From Catenulispora pinisilvae (lineage in GTDB: Bacteria; Actinomycetota; Actinomycetes; Streptomycetales; Catenulisporaceae): 64,000 nucleotides of DNA. Within the stretch, counting starts at the first letter, position 1; each line of letters starts with the position of its first letter. The position numbers were made by a program, and so were the translations under genes. Below are positions 48,012 to 57,190 of this stretch, in pieces. Where the stretch lies: contig NZ_JAAFZA010000002.1 in the NCBI RefSeq assembly GCF_015356865.1, positions 62,001 through 126,000 on the forward strand, written 5' to 3'. The notes beneath the pieces were generated by a model. The model was given only the letters and a program-made list of their open reading frames with translations, had not been told where the DNA came from and did no database searches.

Positions 48012-48240
48012 CCTGCCGGTCCTGGCCCGGCCACCGCTGTTGTGGCCGGGCTTGGGCATGTCCGACACGGGGGTAAAGGTTCTTTGTACGTGCGGCCCGA
48101 ACCCCGCGACCACAGGTCGCTTGCCATCCATACTTCTTTTCATCTTCGCCCCCGGCTCTGGCCAACCGAATTCGCGGCACCATACGGTGAAAGCACCGTC
48201 GACGGTTTCCAGCGAAAGGGCAAAGCGAAGGAGTAGGGGC
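48012..48240. other. Short gap before the last gene of the plus-strand arm
   Basis: No gene is seen. An AT-richer run (CATACTTCTTTTCATCTTCG, near 48128) might be a secondary promoter. The gene start at 48241 has its own AAGGAG. Confidence 0.3.
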
Positions 48241-49236
48241 ATGGCTGGCATGGTGTTGTCGAGGCAGAGGTCCGAACTGGAATTCCACCTCGCGCTCGGA
48301 GAAGGGCGCCTGATGGCTTTTCTGGAAGAGGATCCGGAGACCGCGAACGCTTTGCTGTACCAAGTCGTCTCAGACCTCGTCTACGAACGACTCACCCGGC
48401 GCGTCGAGCGCCATCGCGGCCACTTCGGCTGCGCCTCGGTGCCCGCGCGCCTACTGCCGGACTGCCGCGACCGGTTTCAGGACGACGTCGAAGCCGCCCG
48501 GACCGACCTGCTCCGGCACGCCGACCGCCCGATAGCGAACCTCGGCGGCTGGATGACGGCCCGCCTGACCGCGGTCACCGTCGACGCCAACCGCAAGCGG
48601 CGCGGCGAGCGTGGCGCCCAGCAGCGTCCCCGCGTCCCCGGCTGGCTCGACGCCGCCCTCGATGACCCCTGGCTCAGCAGCCTGGCGCTGAAGATACTCA
48701 CCTGGGTAGGCGTCCCCACCGCGGCAGCCCACGGGCCCTGGCCGCTCAGCGCGTGGGCCGAACACCGCCCGGGCGCCGCCGGCGACTGGGACACCACCGG
48801 GATCCACATCGCCGCCGACGTCGAGCGGGTCCTCACCGCGATGCGCAGCCGCCGAGCCTGGTACGAGAACTACATCGAGCGCCCACTGGGTCGCAAAGAG
48901 GCTCCGCTGATCCCCGGGCCCCGCGACAGCGGGGACCCGGATCCCCTCCCGCTGACGAACCCGGCAGAGCTCGCCGACGCGCGGCTCCGCGATTTGGCAG
49001 CCGAGGCGATCAACACGGCCGCCGGACGCATCCGGGCCGGCGGGGACCCCCGCGCGACAGTCGTCGACGTGCTCGGCGTCGTCTTCGTCGGCAGAACCGG
49101 AGCCGACGAGATGAGCTGCGCGCCGGGAAGCATGGCGGACACCGACGAAACGGTGGCCCGGCTGCTGTCCAGTCCCGCGGACATCGACCGGGTTGTGGAC
49201 GTATTGCTGCGGGTGGTCTCCGAACCTGCGCCCTAG
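48241..49236 (+). CDS. Unknown protein, last gene of the caspase/STAND arm
   Basis: The 331-residue protein is helical at first (LALGEGRLMAFLEEDPETAN, LYQVVSDLVYERLTRRVERH), then has GGWMTARLTAVTVDANRKRR with ERGAQQRPRVPGWLDAAL, which resembles a region shared with some sigma-factor-like actinobacterial proteins, and an Asp/Pro/Gly-rich end. AAGGAG lies 8 bases before ATG 48241. The family is not recognised with confidence. Its stop TAG shares CTAG with the stop of the converging TPR gene. Confidence 0.65.
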   Translation: MAGMVLSRQRSELEFHLALGEGRLMAFLEEDPETANALLYQVVSDLVYERLTRRVERHRGHFGCASVPARLLPDCRDRFQDDVEAARTDLLRHADRPIANLGGWMTARLTAVTVDANRKRRGERGAQQRPRVPGWLDAALDDPWLSSLALKILTWVGVPTAAAHGPWPLSAWAEHRPGAAGDWDTTGIHIAADVERVLTAMRSRRAWYENYIERPLGRKEAPLIPGPRDSGDPDPLPLTNPAELADARLRDLAAEAINTAAGRIRAGGDPRATVVDVLGVVFVGRTGADEMSCAPGSMADTDETVARLLSSPADIDRVVDVLLRVVSEPAP

Positions 49237-52200
49237 GCCGTGACGCTGACCTCCTGCAGAATGTTGTCGAGCTGCTGACGGTGCTTGGCGTACTCCTCCC
49301 CCTTAAGCCGCGGCCTCAGCGCCAATGCACGACGGCGGCATTCGGAGCTCACCGACTCCAGCACCGTACGCAGCTCTTCGCGCTTCGCTCCGGCGAACCG
49401 CCTCATATTCTGGCGGTGCTCCCAGGCCATGCTGACCAGTGCCTCGCAGAGTTGATAGTGCGCCATCAAGTGATCGGGATCGTATTCGACCATCTCACGC
49501 AGCACCCGGACAAGCGGCTCCACACCGGCACCCTCACGGTGCCCCTTGAGCGCCGCGTTCAACGCCAATATCCGGCGGTTGCGAACCGCTTCCTCATCCG
49601 TCCAGCGCAAGAACGCCGCAGTGATCTGTTTCGGCGTCGGGACCACCTTCCCGGATGTGATCCACCGGTCGAACGCGTTCGTCAGCAGCACCCGAAGTTG
49701 CTCGTCGTCCGGATTCTTCTCGACAAGAGACCAGAGCGTGTCGACGGCCATTTGGTACTGGCCCCGCAGGATGTCGAGCTGAATGCGCTCCCGCAGCACC
49801 TTCTCCCGGCCCGCGGCGCTGACCGCCTCGGCGTCGGCGCGCGCCAGCACCCTGAGAGCGTCGTCATAGCGATCGAGGCGGCCGAGCATCATGGCCAGAG
49901 TGCGCGCTGGACCGGTGGCGCCGGGCAGGCGTTCCACCCAGGATTCCAGGACCGGCACCGCCGCCGCCAGGACCTCGCGGTCGGCGTCGTCCGTGGAGTC
50001 GTGCCGCTTCTGCAGGATCTTCAACGCCGGCTCTGCTTTCGCACCATAGAGCTGGACCAGGTCGTCGAGGATCCCCGACCACGGCTCGGGCACCGCGTTG
50101 CGTCCCCACGAGCGGCCGATACGTCGGAAGTGCTCGGCGAAGCGCTGCGCGTCGGCTTCGGACGAATTCGTCGCGGCCTCGGCGGCGGCCAGGATCTGGC
50201 CGAGCGCGAACCGCGCCGCCTCGCCGGAGATGCCGTCGAGCATCTGGATCATCTGGTCCGGGTCCTTGCCAGGGAAGGACTGCTGGACGCGGTCCCGGAG
50301 CAGCGGATCCTTCGCCTCCAGCGACACCGCGTCGACGAGTGCCAGATTGGCGACGACCGCGCCGGAGTAGTCGCTCAGCGGCCAGTCACCGTCCAGGACC
50401 GCGCTGCGGAGTCCGCGCTTCCACCCGATCCGCCCCATCACCCACTTCTCGTGCACGTCTTCCTCCGCCTGATCCCCGGACCGGCGGACGCGTCCCTTCG
50501 CCTCCGAGGCCTCGCTGCAGGCCGCGTCGAGCAAACGGAGGCATTCCCGCTCCATGGCGTCCCGCACCCGCGCCGGCAGCAAGGACACTGCCGCGCGCAA
50601 CGCCTCGGCGCGACGTTCCCGGGCCGCCGACGCGCCGTCACCGTCGGACCGGCCGATGCCGAGCAGCAGGATCGGACTGCGGTGCGAAACCATGTGGTTG
50701 AGCTCCTCCAGCCGCAGGTGCTCGGTGGCCAGCCGCACCTTCGCACGGCTGGCGAGCAGCAGCGGGATCTGCCGCGCGAGGTCCGCGTCATCGTCACCCC
50801 GATTCGGCGCGACGCACAGCGGAGTCGTCCCGAAGGAGGCCGCGAGGACCCTGTGCAAGGACTCCCGCGCCGCGGCGCCTCGGCGGATTTCGCCGTGCAG
50901 GAGGTCTCGCAGATACACCGCCTCGACGTACCGGCCCCACGCTTCCGCGGCCTCGACGGGATCGCCTGCGGATGTGTGCGCGACCGCGAGGTTGTGCAGC
51001 ACGCCCGGGTGCAGGGGATCGTCGGCGAGCATCGCGTTCCAGACCCGCCTGGCCGCGGACAAGCGGCCGAACCGGAATTCGGCTTCGGCCTGCCGGCCGC
51101 CGAGATAGCCGCGAAGCAGGACCAGCGCGTCACGATGCCGCAGCGCACGCGGGTACGGTTCAAGGGTCTGCCACCCCTGACCGAAATTGGCATCGAGAGC
51201 CTGCTCGGCCGCGGCCAAGGAGTCTGCGATCTGTTCTCGCGCGTCGGCCCGGACCGGCGGTTCCCCGCGCGGCGTGGCTTCGACACCACCGGTCTGGTGC
51301 GCGTGCGCCGGACCGGAGGCCTCGGCCGGATCGGCATCCGACGCCGCCGCCTGACGTGGCAGATCCAGCGTGGCACATCGGGCGGCTAGGTCGGTGGCGG
51401 CAGGAGTAGGAGCAGGATCGATGCCGGTGTGTACGGATTCCAACTCTTTCAGCCGCTTGTCGACCTGTCTCCTCAAAGGGATGACCGTGCTGCGGAACGA
51501 CTCCTGGAGCACAGACTCACAATCCTGAAGCCGCCGCTGGAACTCGGCGAAGTCCATAACGAGCCCGGCCGGCTCGGTGTCTTGAAACTGGTGAAATACC
51601 GCGAGCCACCCCGTACGAACCTGCTCCAGACCGTCAGCCAGGTCCTCAAGGAGGCGCCGGTCCCCCGCCACCCCGACATAGTCGAAATCAGCGTTCTTCG
51701 TGGCCTTGGTCAAGACGCCGATCTGGCTCTTGAGGTCGTCTCGCAGCGTCTTGAGCTCGCTCGTCACCTTCTCGAAGGCGGCGAGTCGGGAGTCCGGATC
51801 GGCGGCCGTCGACTGCACCGCGGCGGCATCGTCCGCCACGTCTGCCATCGGCCCCGGCTGTTCGGCACTCAGCTCCCGCCGGGCTGCCTCCAGGGCTTTG
51901 ACGTGCCGGTCCGGTTCGCCTTCAGTGGACTCCCGAGCCGCGGCGTGTGCGCCGAGGTCTGGGAATCGCAGTGGGCGCCACAACAGTCGCCGGTGGTGGA
52001 TCAGTGCCGCGAGCATGTCCGGCACAGAGCCCTCGGCCAGACACTCGGCGAGCCGGCCGGGAAGCTCGGCCGGATCGGTCTCGAAGAGCCCGCACACCCG
52101 CTCCAGCAGGCGAGCCGAGGGACCGTCGTCGGGCGAAAGCCGCTCCGCCAGGCGGCGGATCGTCGCGACGGGATAGCCCCAGACCATCCACTGCACGGCC

Positions 52201-53060
52201 AGAACCGTGAACGCGGCCCTGCCGCCCGGCCGACGGCCGGCGAGTTCGGCGACGGTTTCCAGTTCTGCGACCAGCACGTCGCGGGTACGCTCCGTGGCCC
52301 GGCCGCGCAGCCGGCTCTCGGCCTCGACATCGTGGATGCCCGACCACCGGCACACGCCGGGCCGGATCAGCGCGATCGTCGCCGAAGGCTCTGGGTCCGC
52401 GCCGGTGGCGGATTGGTGGGAGGTCTGGGAACCATCCGCGGCCTCGGCGGCTTCTGCGTCAGTCTTCGCGTCAGCGGCTTTGGCTTCAACCTTGGCGTCG
52501 GCATCGGTTTTGGGTTTGGGTTTGGGTTTGGGCTTGGACTTACCACTGAGATCAGCCGTGGCATGAGCCGAGGGATCGTAGTGGTCCACCCCGCCGCGGA
52601 CCTCGCCGGCAATCTTCTCTCCCGTGGCCCGGTCCGCGCCGGTGTACCCGGCGTCGTCCCGGCGCTGTGCGTCAAGATCCCGGAACGCGATGCTCAGATG
52701 AGCTCGGACCCGGTGGTTCACCGGCGATCGGGCAGCCGCCGCCTGCAACCACTCGATCGCCGAGCCGGGCTGCCCTCGCCGCAGATACTGCCGCCCGAGG
52801 TGATACGGATACTTCGGATTGGCCGGATCCAGCTGGTGGGCATGGCCGAGCAGCTCGATGGCCCGCTTCGGCCCGGTGTCCGGATGCACGCTGATGCGGA
52901 AGTACGCCTCGGCCAGCGCAGCGGCGTGGGCTGCGGGGAGCGGGCTCCCGGCGGTGAAACGCTGATGCACCGGGTCGATCAGCCGCCACAGCACCTCGGG
53001 CCGGGACTCCAGGGGGCTGGAACCGCTGGGGCCCGAGCCGATCTCAGTATCTGATCTCAT
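49233..53060 (-). CDS. Very long TPR/helical scaffold protein, 1275 residues
   Basis: N-terminal TPRs (about 45-130: AIELLGHAHQLDPANPKYPY) lead to a low-complexity KPKPKPKPK run (176-184) and Ala/Asp/Lys linker. A helical middle part has a coiled coil at about 390-470 (KVTSELKTLRDDLKSQIGVL). Further TPR-like units lie at about 640-720 and 1050-1250 (AVDTLWSLVEKNPDDEQLRV, LVRVLREMVEYDPDHLMAHY). No catalytic domain is seen. It is the last gene of the Hsp70 arm and is coupled to the TIR gene by ATGA. It probably scaffolds the assembly. Confidence 0.8.
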   Translation of the reverse strand: MRSDTEIGSGPSGSSPLESRPEVLWRLIDPVHQRFTAGSPLPAAHAAALAEAYFRISVHPDTGPKRAIELLGHAHQLDPANPKYPYHLGRQYLRRGQPGSAIEWLQAAAARSPVNHRVRAHLSIAFRDLDAQRRDDAGYTGADRATGEKIAGEVRGGVDHYDPSAHATADLSGKSKPKPKPKPKTDADAKVEAKAADAKTDAEAAEAADGSQTSHQSATGADPEPSATIALIRPGVCRWSGIHDVEAESRLRGRATERTRDVLVAELETVAELAGRRPGGRAAFTVLAVQWMVWGYPVATIRRLAERLSPDDGPSARLLERVCGLFETDPAELPGRLAECLAEGSVPDMLAALIHHRRLLWRPLRFPDLGAHAAARESTEGEPDRHVKALEAARRELSAEQPGPMADVADDAAAVQSTAADPDSRLAAFEKVTSELKTLRDDLKSQIGVLTKATKNADFDYVGVAGDRRLLEDLADGLEQVRTGWLAVFHQFQDTEPAGLVMDFAEFQRRLQDCESVLQESFRSTVIPLRRQVDKRLKELESVHTGIDPAPTPAATDLAARCATLDLPRQAAASDADPAEASGPAHAHQTGGVEATPRGEPPVRADAREQIADSLAAAEQALDANFGQGWQTLEPYPRALRHRDALVLLRGYLGGRQAEAEFRFGRLSAARRVWNAMLADDPLHPGVLHNLAVAHTSAGDPVEAAEAWGRYVEAVYLRDLLHGEIRRGAAARESLHRVLAASFGTTPLCVAPNRGDDDADLARQIPLLLASRAKVRLATEHLRLEELNHMVSHRSPILLLGIGRSDGDGASAARERRAEALRAAVSLLPARVRDAMERECLRLLDAACSEASEAKGRVRRSGDQAEEDVHEKWVMGRIGWKRGLRSAVLDGDWPLSDYSGAVVANLALVDAVSLEAKDPLLRDRVQQSFPGKDPDQMIQMLDGISGEAARFALGQILAAAEAATNSSEADAQRFAEHFRRIGRSWGRNAVPEPWSGILDDLVQLYGAKAEPALKILQKRHDSTDDADREVLAAAVPVLESWVERLPGATGPARTLAMMLGRLDRYDDALRVLARADAEAVSAAGREKVLRERIQLDILRGQYQMAVDTLWSLVEKNPDDEQLRVLLTNAFDRWITSGKVVPTPKQITAAFLRWTDEEAVRNRRILALNAALKGHREGAGVEPLVRVLREMVEYDPDHLMAHYQLCEALVSMAWEHRQNMRRFAGAKREELRTVLESVSSECRRRALALRPRLKGEEYAKHRQQLDNILQEVSVTA

Positions 53061-54814
53061 CCCCGGTCTCCCACTTCCTCCGATACGCCATCGCCTTCCG
53101 TCAGTTCGCCGATCGGCAGGACCACCAGACGGCTCCCGTCCGACGCCGCTGCACGGCGTCCGTCCGGGGAGACGGCGAACGGATGTCTGGACACTGAGGT
53201 GGCACGGCCCTCACGCACCAGCGAGTGCGAGCCGTCGGGATGCTCCAGGACCAGCAACCGCCCGCCCTCGGCGACATCCACCGGTCGCGCTCCGGGCACC
53301 GTGCGGAAGCCCACCCGTACCGCCAACTCGGTGTCGAAACACACGAACCGCCCCTCGGCGTCGACGATGGCCGTCAGGTCCGAACCCGGCAGGACCCCGG
53401 CGATTCCGGTCACCGGCTGCTTGACCCGCAGAAGCTGGTCCTTGGCCAGGTCCAGCCGATAGACGAACTGTTCGCCGACGATCAGCCCGAAACCGTTCAC
53501 CAGCGCGGCCCCCAGCAGCACCGGCTCCAGGCGGCGCTCGGCCACGACCCGGCCGTCCATCACGTGGGCGAGGGTCCCGTCCAGACCGCCGACCAGGAAG
53601 CGGCCACGGTCGGCGGTGAGCACCTGGACGCCGGACGGATGCTTGAGCACCGTCTGTGCCGCCTCGCCGCCGAGCGGCACCGACCACACCTCGCCGGCCC
53701 AGGTGCCGACATACAGCGCGTCCCCGTCGAAGGCAAGCGCCCCCGGCACGCTGAAGCACGCACCGTCGTGCGCCGGGATGTCCCAGGTGCGGATCTCGCC
53801 GTCCGGCGAGGCCAGCAGGACCCGGCCCGCCCAGTCGGCGACGGCCAGCAGGCGCCGTCCCCGCGCCCACAGCCGCGGCCGCCCCTTGAGCTCGGCAGAA
53901 CCCGCGCTCTGGTATCGATCGGTGTAGACGGTCAGGGTGCTGTCATCCAGGACGGCCAGGGCACGGCCGTCGGGGAAGAAGACCGGGCGCCCGCGGGCCA
54001 CGAGCACTCCGGGGCCCTGCGCGCCGACCGGCGGGCGCACCTCGATGGAGCGGACCGGGAAAGACTCGCTCACCGCGCGCTCGCAGCCCGCGGCGGTCGC
54101 GACGAGCCGGACCTCGTCGGTCGCCGTATGCAGCACGAGGTCGTCGAAGACGGCTTCACCCCGGTCGGCGTCGACGGTGAGGGTGCCCGTCAACCCGGCA
54201 GTGTCAGGCTCCGCCGACAGCGTGACGGAGACACCGGCCGCCGCCTCGCGCAAGCCGTCGGTCAGCGACAGGCTGACGCGTACCGGCTCCAGCGTCCGGC
54301 CCGCGACCGCCTCGGGTGCCGGACCCGGCCAGCCCAGGATCCGGCGGATGGCCGCCGTGCGGAGCTTGGTGGCCTCGCGCAGCACGTCGAACCAGTCCGG
54401 CTGGGTCGTGGCGATCCAGTTGATCCCGTGCACGACGAACGGGACCTTCTCGACCGCCCCCGAGTGGATGAGCACCGGGATGAGCTCGGTGTCGGGCTGC
54501 ACGACGCTGAGCCGGTAGGCCTCGTGCAGCTCCCATTCGCAGACGGATTTCTCGAAGTACGTCGGCGAATACAAGGGGACGATGTACCGCGAATGACGCA
54601 GCGCTTCCTCCAGGTAGCTCTGCCAGTCCACTCCCGCGGGGGTGCCGGACCGTGAGACGTCCAGGTACACCCGCGGTGTCGAGCCGTCTTCCTTGACGTA
54701 CTTCAGGAGCGCGTCCTGCAGGCCCTTGGCCTCCTTGAAATCCTCGCGTGCATAGCTGATGAATACGTCCCACTGGTCGGCCGGCTGGGGTGCGGCCTCA
54801 GCGCCCGCGGTCAT
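53057..54814 (-). CDS. TIR domain protein with C-terminal beta-propeller
   Basis: Residues 15-150 are a TIR domain: WDVFISYAREDF, YLDVSRSGTPAGVDWQ, IVPLYSPTYFEKSVCEWELH with the catalytic-type Glu at E95 (C-x-x-E after S90), then VPFVVHGINWI. An Ig/transthyretin-like segment follows at about 175-250 and a WD40-like propeller at about 270-570 (repeats around GRALAVLDDSTLTVY, DGEIRTWDIPAHDG, GTWAGEVWSVPLGG, DGSHSLVREG). Bacterial TIRs are often NADases, and the Glu is retained, so NAD depletion is a reasonable expectation. Start ATG and stop overlap the neighbours by 4 bases. Confidence 0.88.
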   Translation of the reverse strand: MTAGAEAAPQPADQWDVFISYAREDFKEAKGLQDALLKYVKEDGSTPRVYLDVSRSGTPAGVDWQSYLEEALRHSRYIVPLYSPTYFEKSVCEWELHEAYRLSVVQPDTELIPVLIHSGAVEKVPFVVHGINWIATTQPDWFDVLREATKLRTAAIRRILGWPGPAPEAVAGRTLEPVRVSLSLTDGLREAAAGVSVTLSAEPDTAGLTGTLTVDADRGEAVFDDLVLHTATDEVRLVATAAGCERAVSESFPVRSIEVRPPVGAQGPGVLVARGRPVFFPDGRALAVLDDSTLTVYTDRYQSAGSAELKGRPRLWARGRRLLAVADWAGRVLLASPDGEIRTWDIPAHDGACFSVPGALAFDGDALYVGTWAGEVWSVPLGGEAAQTVLKHPSGVQVLTADRGRFLVGGLDGTLAHVMDGRVVAERRLEPVLLGAALVNGFGLIVGEQFVYRLDLAKDQLLRVKQPVTGIAGVLPGSDLTAIVDAEGRFVCFDTELAVRVGFRTVPGARPVDVAEGGRLLVLEHPDGSHSLVREGRATSVSRHPFAVSPDGRRAAASDGSRLVVLPIGELTEGDGVSEEVGDRG

Positions 54815-56718
54815 GGCCAGAGCCTTTCGATCGTCGCGATGAGTTGATCGAGAGATTGGCGGTCCCGGGAGTCCAGACCTCGCCCGGCAGCGTTGCGCAG
54901 CCGGACCGCCTCCTGGCCGATTGGCTTGGCGAGGGCGGCCACCGCCTGGAAAAGCCGCGCGTCCGGCGACCCGGAGGTGAGCGGGGCCATCAGCGTGTTG
55001 AACCGCCGCACGAGCTCGGAGACCTCAATGGTGGTGCGCGCGGTCCCGGCTTCGGCACGGCGCGCCTCGACCCGGTCGGCGAGCTCATCCAACGGGTGCG
55101 CCCGATCTTGCTTGCCGCTGCCGCCGGTGCTGCCCGTCCCGGTGCGGGCCGCCCGGATCCGCACGCCGAGCGCGTCCAGGGCAGTCGCGAGCTGATTGGC
55201 GTCCCGGACGGTCTTCAGACCGCCGACGACCGGGGTCATGATGCGCTCGTACTCGTCGAAGAACGCGCTCACCACTTCGGCCTTGTCCAGCTCGGAGATC
55301 CAGTTCCCGGTCGCCGTGCCGAGATGTTCGACGGCCTTCTTGCCCTCCGCCGTGCGAACGGCCTTTCGCAGGGCCGGAATCTGTGCCTGGACGGCGACGA
55401 GCCGACTGCGCAGCCGGGGCAGCTGCCGCGCGGAGGGCTTGTCGTTCAGCGCGTCCAGGACCGCGACGAACTCCTCGACCACGGGGTTGATGACGATGGA
55501 CTCCTGCCAGGCGTGGATCGCCTCCAGCAGATCGCGGGCCTGAGCGATCGTGGGATCCCGCATCGCGACCCGGGCGCAGGCCTCCGCTTGTTCCGGTCGG
55601 CGGCCGTTTTCGTAGAGCAAGATCGCATATACGAAATTCAGCCACCTGAACCCGGGTACCGCCGTCATCAGGGCGGCCAGCAATTGCTCGGCTCGTTCCA
55701 GGCCGCCACGGTCCATGAGCGCCAGCGCACGCGAGACGTCGTTTTCGGCGATCAGCGAGTAGAGGTCGTCGGCACGGTCGTCCGGCAACAACGGCGCGGG
55801 CGGCACCGGCGGGTTCCGGTGCTGGATCAGCAGCACCAGATAGCGCTCGAAGTCCTGGATGGGGCCGGACTCCCGCCAGCGCGGCTCGATCCCGTCCAGC
55901 AGGGCCAGGGCGAGCTGCGGGTTCCGGGACTTGAACGCCCGGGCGGCCGGTTCGGCCATCGGCCGCAGGAGGATCAGCTGGAGCTGACGGGCCAGGTCCT
56001 CGATCCTCTGACGTTCGCTGTCCGCCTCCAGAACGCCGCGCTCGGCCGCGTCGAGGGCCTGGTCGAGCTCGCCGAGGCGGGCGTGGCCCGCCGCCAGCAG
56101 ATAGTTGAGCTTGCCGTCCTCGGGAACGAGTTCGAGGAAGTCGGCGGCCCGGGCCAGCGCGCCCCGAGGGTCGCTCTCGGCGGTGTCGGCGTAGGCCTTG
56201 TACTCCCCCGGCGTCAGCCGGCGGCGCAATTCCCGACGCAGGGTGCTGATCCGCTCGCCGAGTTCCTTCGGTGTCACCTCGTCGCGCAGCGGACGCAGGA
56301 TCCGCAACGCCTGCTCGTACTGTGGTTCCGCGATGTGCGTGAGGCAGTATGCACGCAGGAAGCGGGCTTCCTGATGCGAGGCGAAACGCCCCAGGTACTC
56401 CTCCAGCAGGGCCAGCGCGATCTCGAAGTGGCCGGCAGCGATGTCCGCACGGGCGTCCTCGATCAGATCCTCGCCGTCCGCGCCGATCGTCAGTGACGAG
56501 GGCTTGCTGAGCGCGTCCGCGGCCAGGGCGACCAGGTACCCGCCGTCCGGAAGGCCCTCCTGCTCGATGGTGTTCGTGGCCAGATCCGCCAGGATCCGGT
56601 CGTGGTCGAAAGTATCGGCTCCGCGCCCGAGCCCGGTCAGCTCGAAGGGGGGCTTGTGCAGGCCCTGGACCGGATCACGTTTGCGCAGGCCGCCGGCCGG
56701 ACGGTCGTTCGGTGTCAT
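54811..56718 (-). CDS. TPR protein, 635 residues
   Basis: Helical TPR-like repeats fill most of the protein (DLIEDARADIAAGHFEIALA with LLEEYLGRFASHQEARFLRA; AAGHARLGELDQALDAAERG). The C-terminal third is coiled-coil-like and contains a Gly/Ser-rich linker (RTGTGSTGGSGKQDR). AAGGAGG precedes ATG 56718. It overlaps the TIR gene by ATGA. No enzyme motif is seen; likely an adaptor between Hsp70 partner proteins and TIR. Confidence 0.8.
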   Translation of the reverse strand: MTPNDRPAGGLRKRDPVQGLHKPPFELTGLGRGADTFDHDRILADLATNTIEQEGLPDGGYLVALAADALSKPSSLTIGADGEDLIEDARADIAAGHFEIALALLEEYLGRFASHQEARFLRAYCLTHIAEPQYEQALRILRPLRDEVTPKELGERISTLRRELRRRLTPGEYKAYADTAESDPRGALARAADFLELVPEDGKLNYLLAAGHARLGELDQALDAAERGVLEADSERQRIEDLARQLQLILLRPMAEPAARAFKSRNPQLALALLDGIEPRWRESGPIQDFERYLVLLIQHRNPPVPPAPLLPDDRADDLYSLIAENDVSRALALMDRGGLERAEQLLAALMTAVPGFRWLNFVYAILLYENGRRPEQAEACARVAMRDPTIAQARDLLEAIHAWQESIVINPVVEEFVAVLDALNDKPSARQLPRLRSRLVAVQAQIPALRKAVRTAEGKKAVEHLGTATGNWISELDKAEVVSAFFDEYERIMTPVVGGLKTVRDANQLATALDALGVRIRAARTGTGSTGGSGKQDRAHPLDELADRVEARRAEAGTARTTIEVSELVRRFNTLMAPLTSGSPDARLFQAVAALAKPIGQEAVRLRNAAGRGLDSRDRQSLDQLIATIERLWP

Positions 56719-56773
56719 GGCGCCTCCTTCTGGACTCTATGGCGGGGTACGGGCAGCCGCGGACGGCGGCGGA

Positions 56774-57190
56774 TCAGCCGAGCAGCGCACCGGGGTCCGG
56801 AACGCTGCCGAGCGCGTGCTCGGCCACCTGCCGGCACAGCAGGTACTCGGACTCCTGGCTCACGCGCAGCATCAGCAGCAGCACCTTGCCGATCGAGGCC
56901 TCCTCGAACAGCCGGTCATCGTCGGAACCCGCGTGGTGCTCGACCTTCGGCAGCGTGGCCAGCACGGCCGGGAGGTCGACCGTCGGCATCCGGCCGGACA
57001 GCAGGTCGGCGAAGTCGACCTGGGGCAGGCGGCGGGCCAGCCAGTGGCCGACCCGGATCAGCAGCCGGGCCAGAGCGGCCAGTCTCTCGGCCAGCCGGGC
57101 CGTGCGCGACGGCACGGGCGTCGGCGCGACGGGCCGCGGGGTGGCCGGCAGCGGGGTGGCCGGCTGCGGGTCAGACGTGTTCTGGGACAT
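56774..57190 (-). CDS. Small protein with Pro-rich N-terminus
   Basis: The 138-residue protein begins with a Pro/Thr-rich stretch (DPQPATPLPATPRPVAPTPV), then an amphipathic helical region (RLAERLAALARLLIRVGHWL) and a C-terminal helical domain ending YLLCRQVAEHALGSVPDPG. It overlaps the previous gene by 20 bases and precedes the next by 55. Family not recognised. The amphipathic segment might associate with membrane. Confidence 0.65.
   Translation of the reverse strand: MSQNTSDPQPATPLPATPRPVAPTPVPSRTARLAERLAALARLLIRVGHWLARRLPQVDFADLLSGRMPTVDLPAVLATLPKVEHHAGSDDDRLFEEASIGKVLLLMLRVSQESEYLLCRQVAEHALGSVPDPGALLG

Noticed and set aside
48753-51389. An 878-codon plus-strand frame opposite the 1275-residue TPR gene
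   Set aside because: It is an antisense shadow with Arg-rich, low-complexity protein and no ribosome binding site; the TPR frame has overlapping starts with its neighbours.
54790-56496. A 568-codon plus-strand frame opposite the 635-residue TPR gene
   Set aside because: It has no recognisable domain, and it cuts across the start of the TIR gene and its ATGA overlap.
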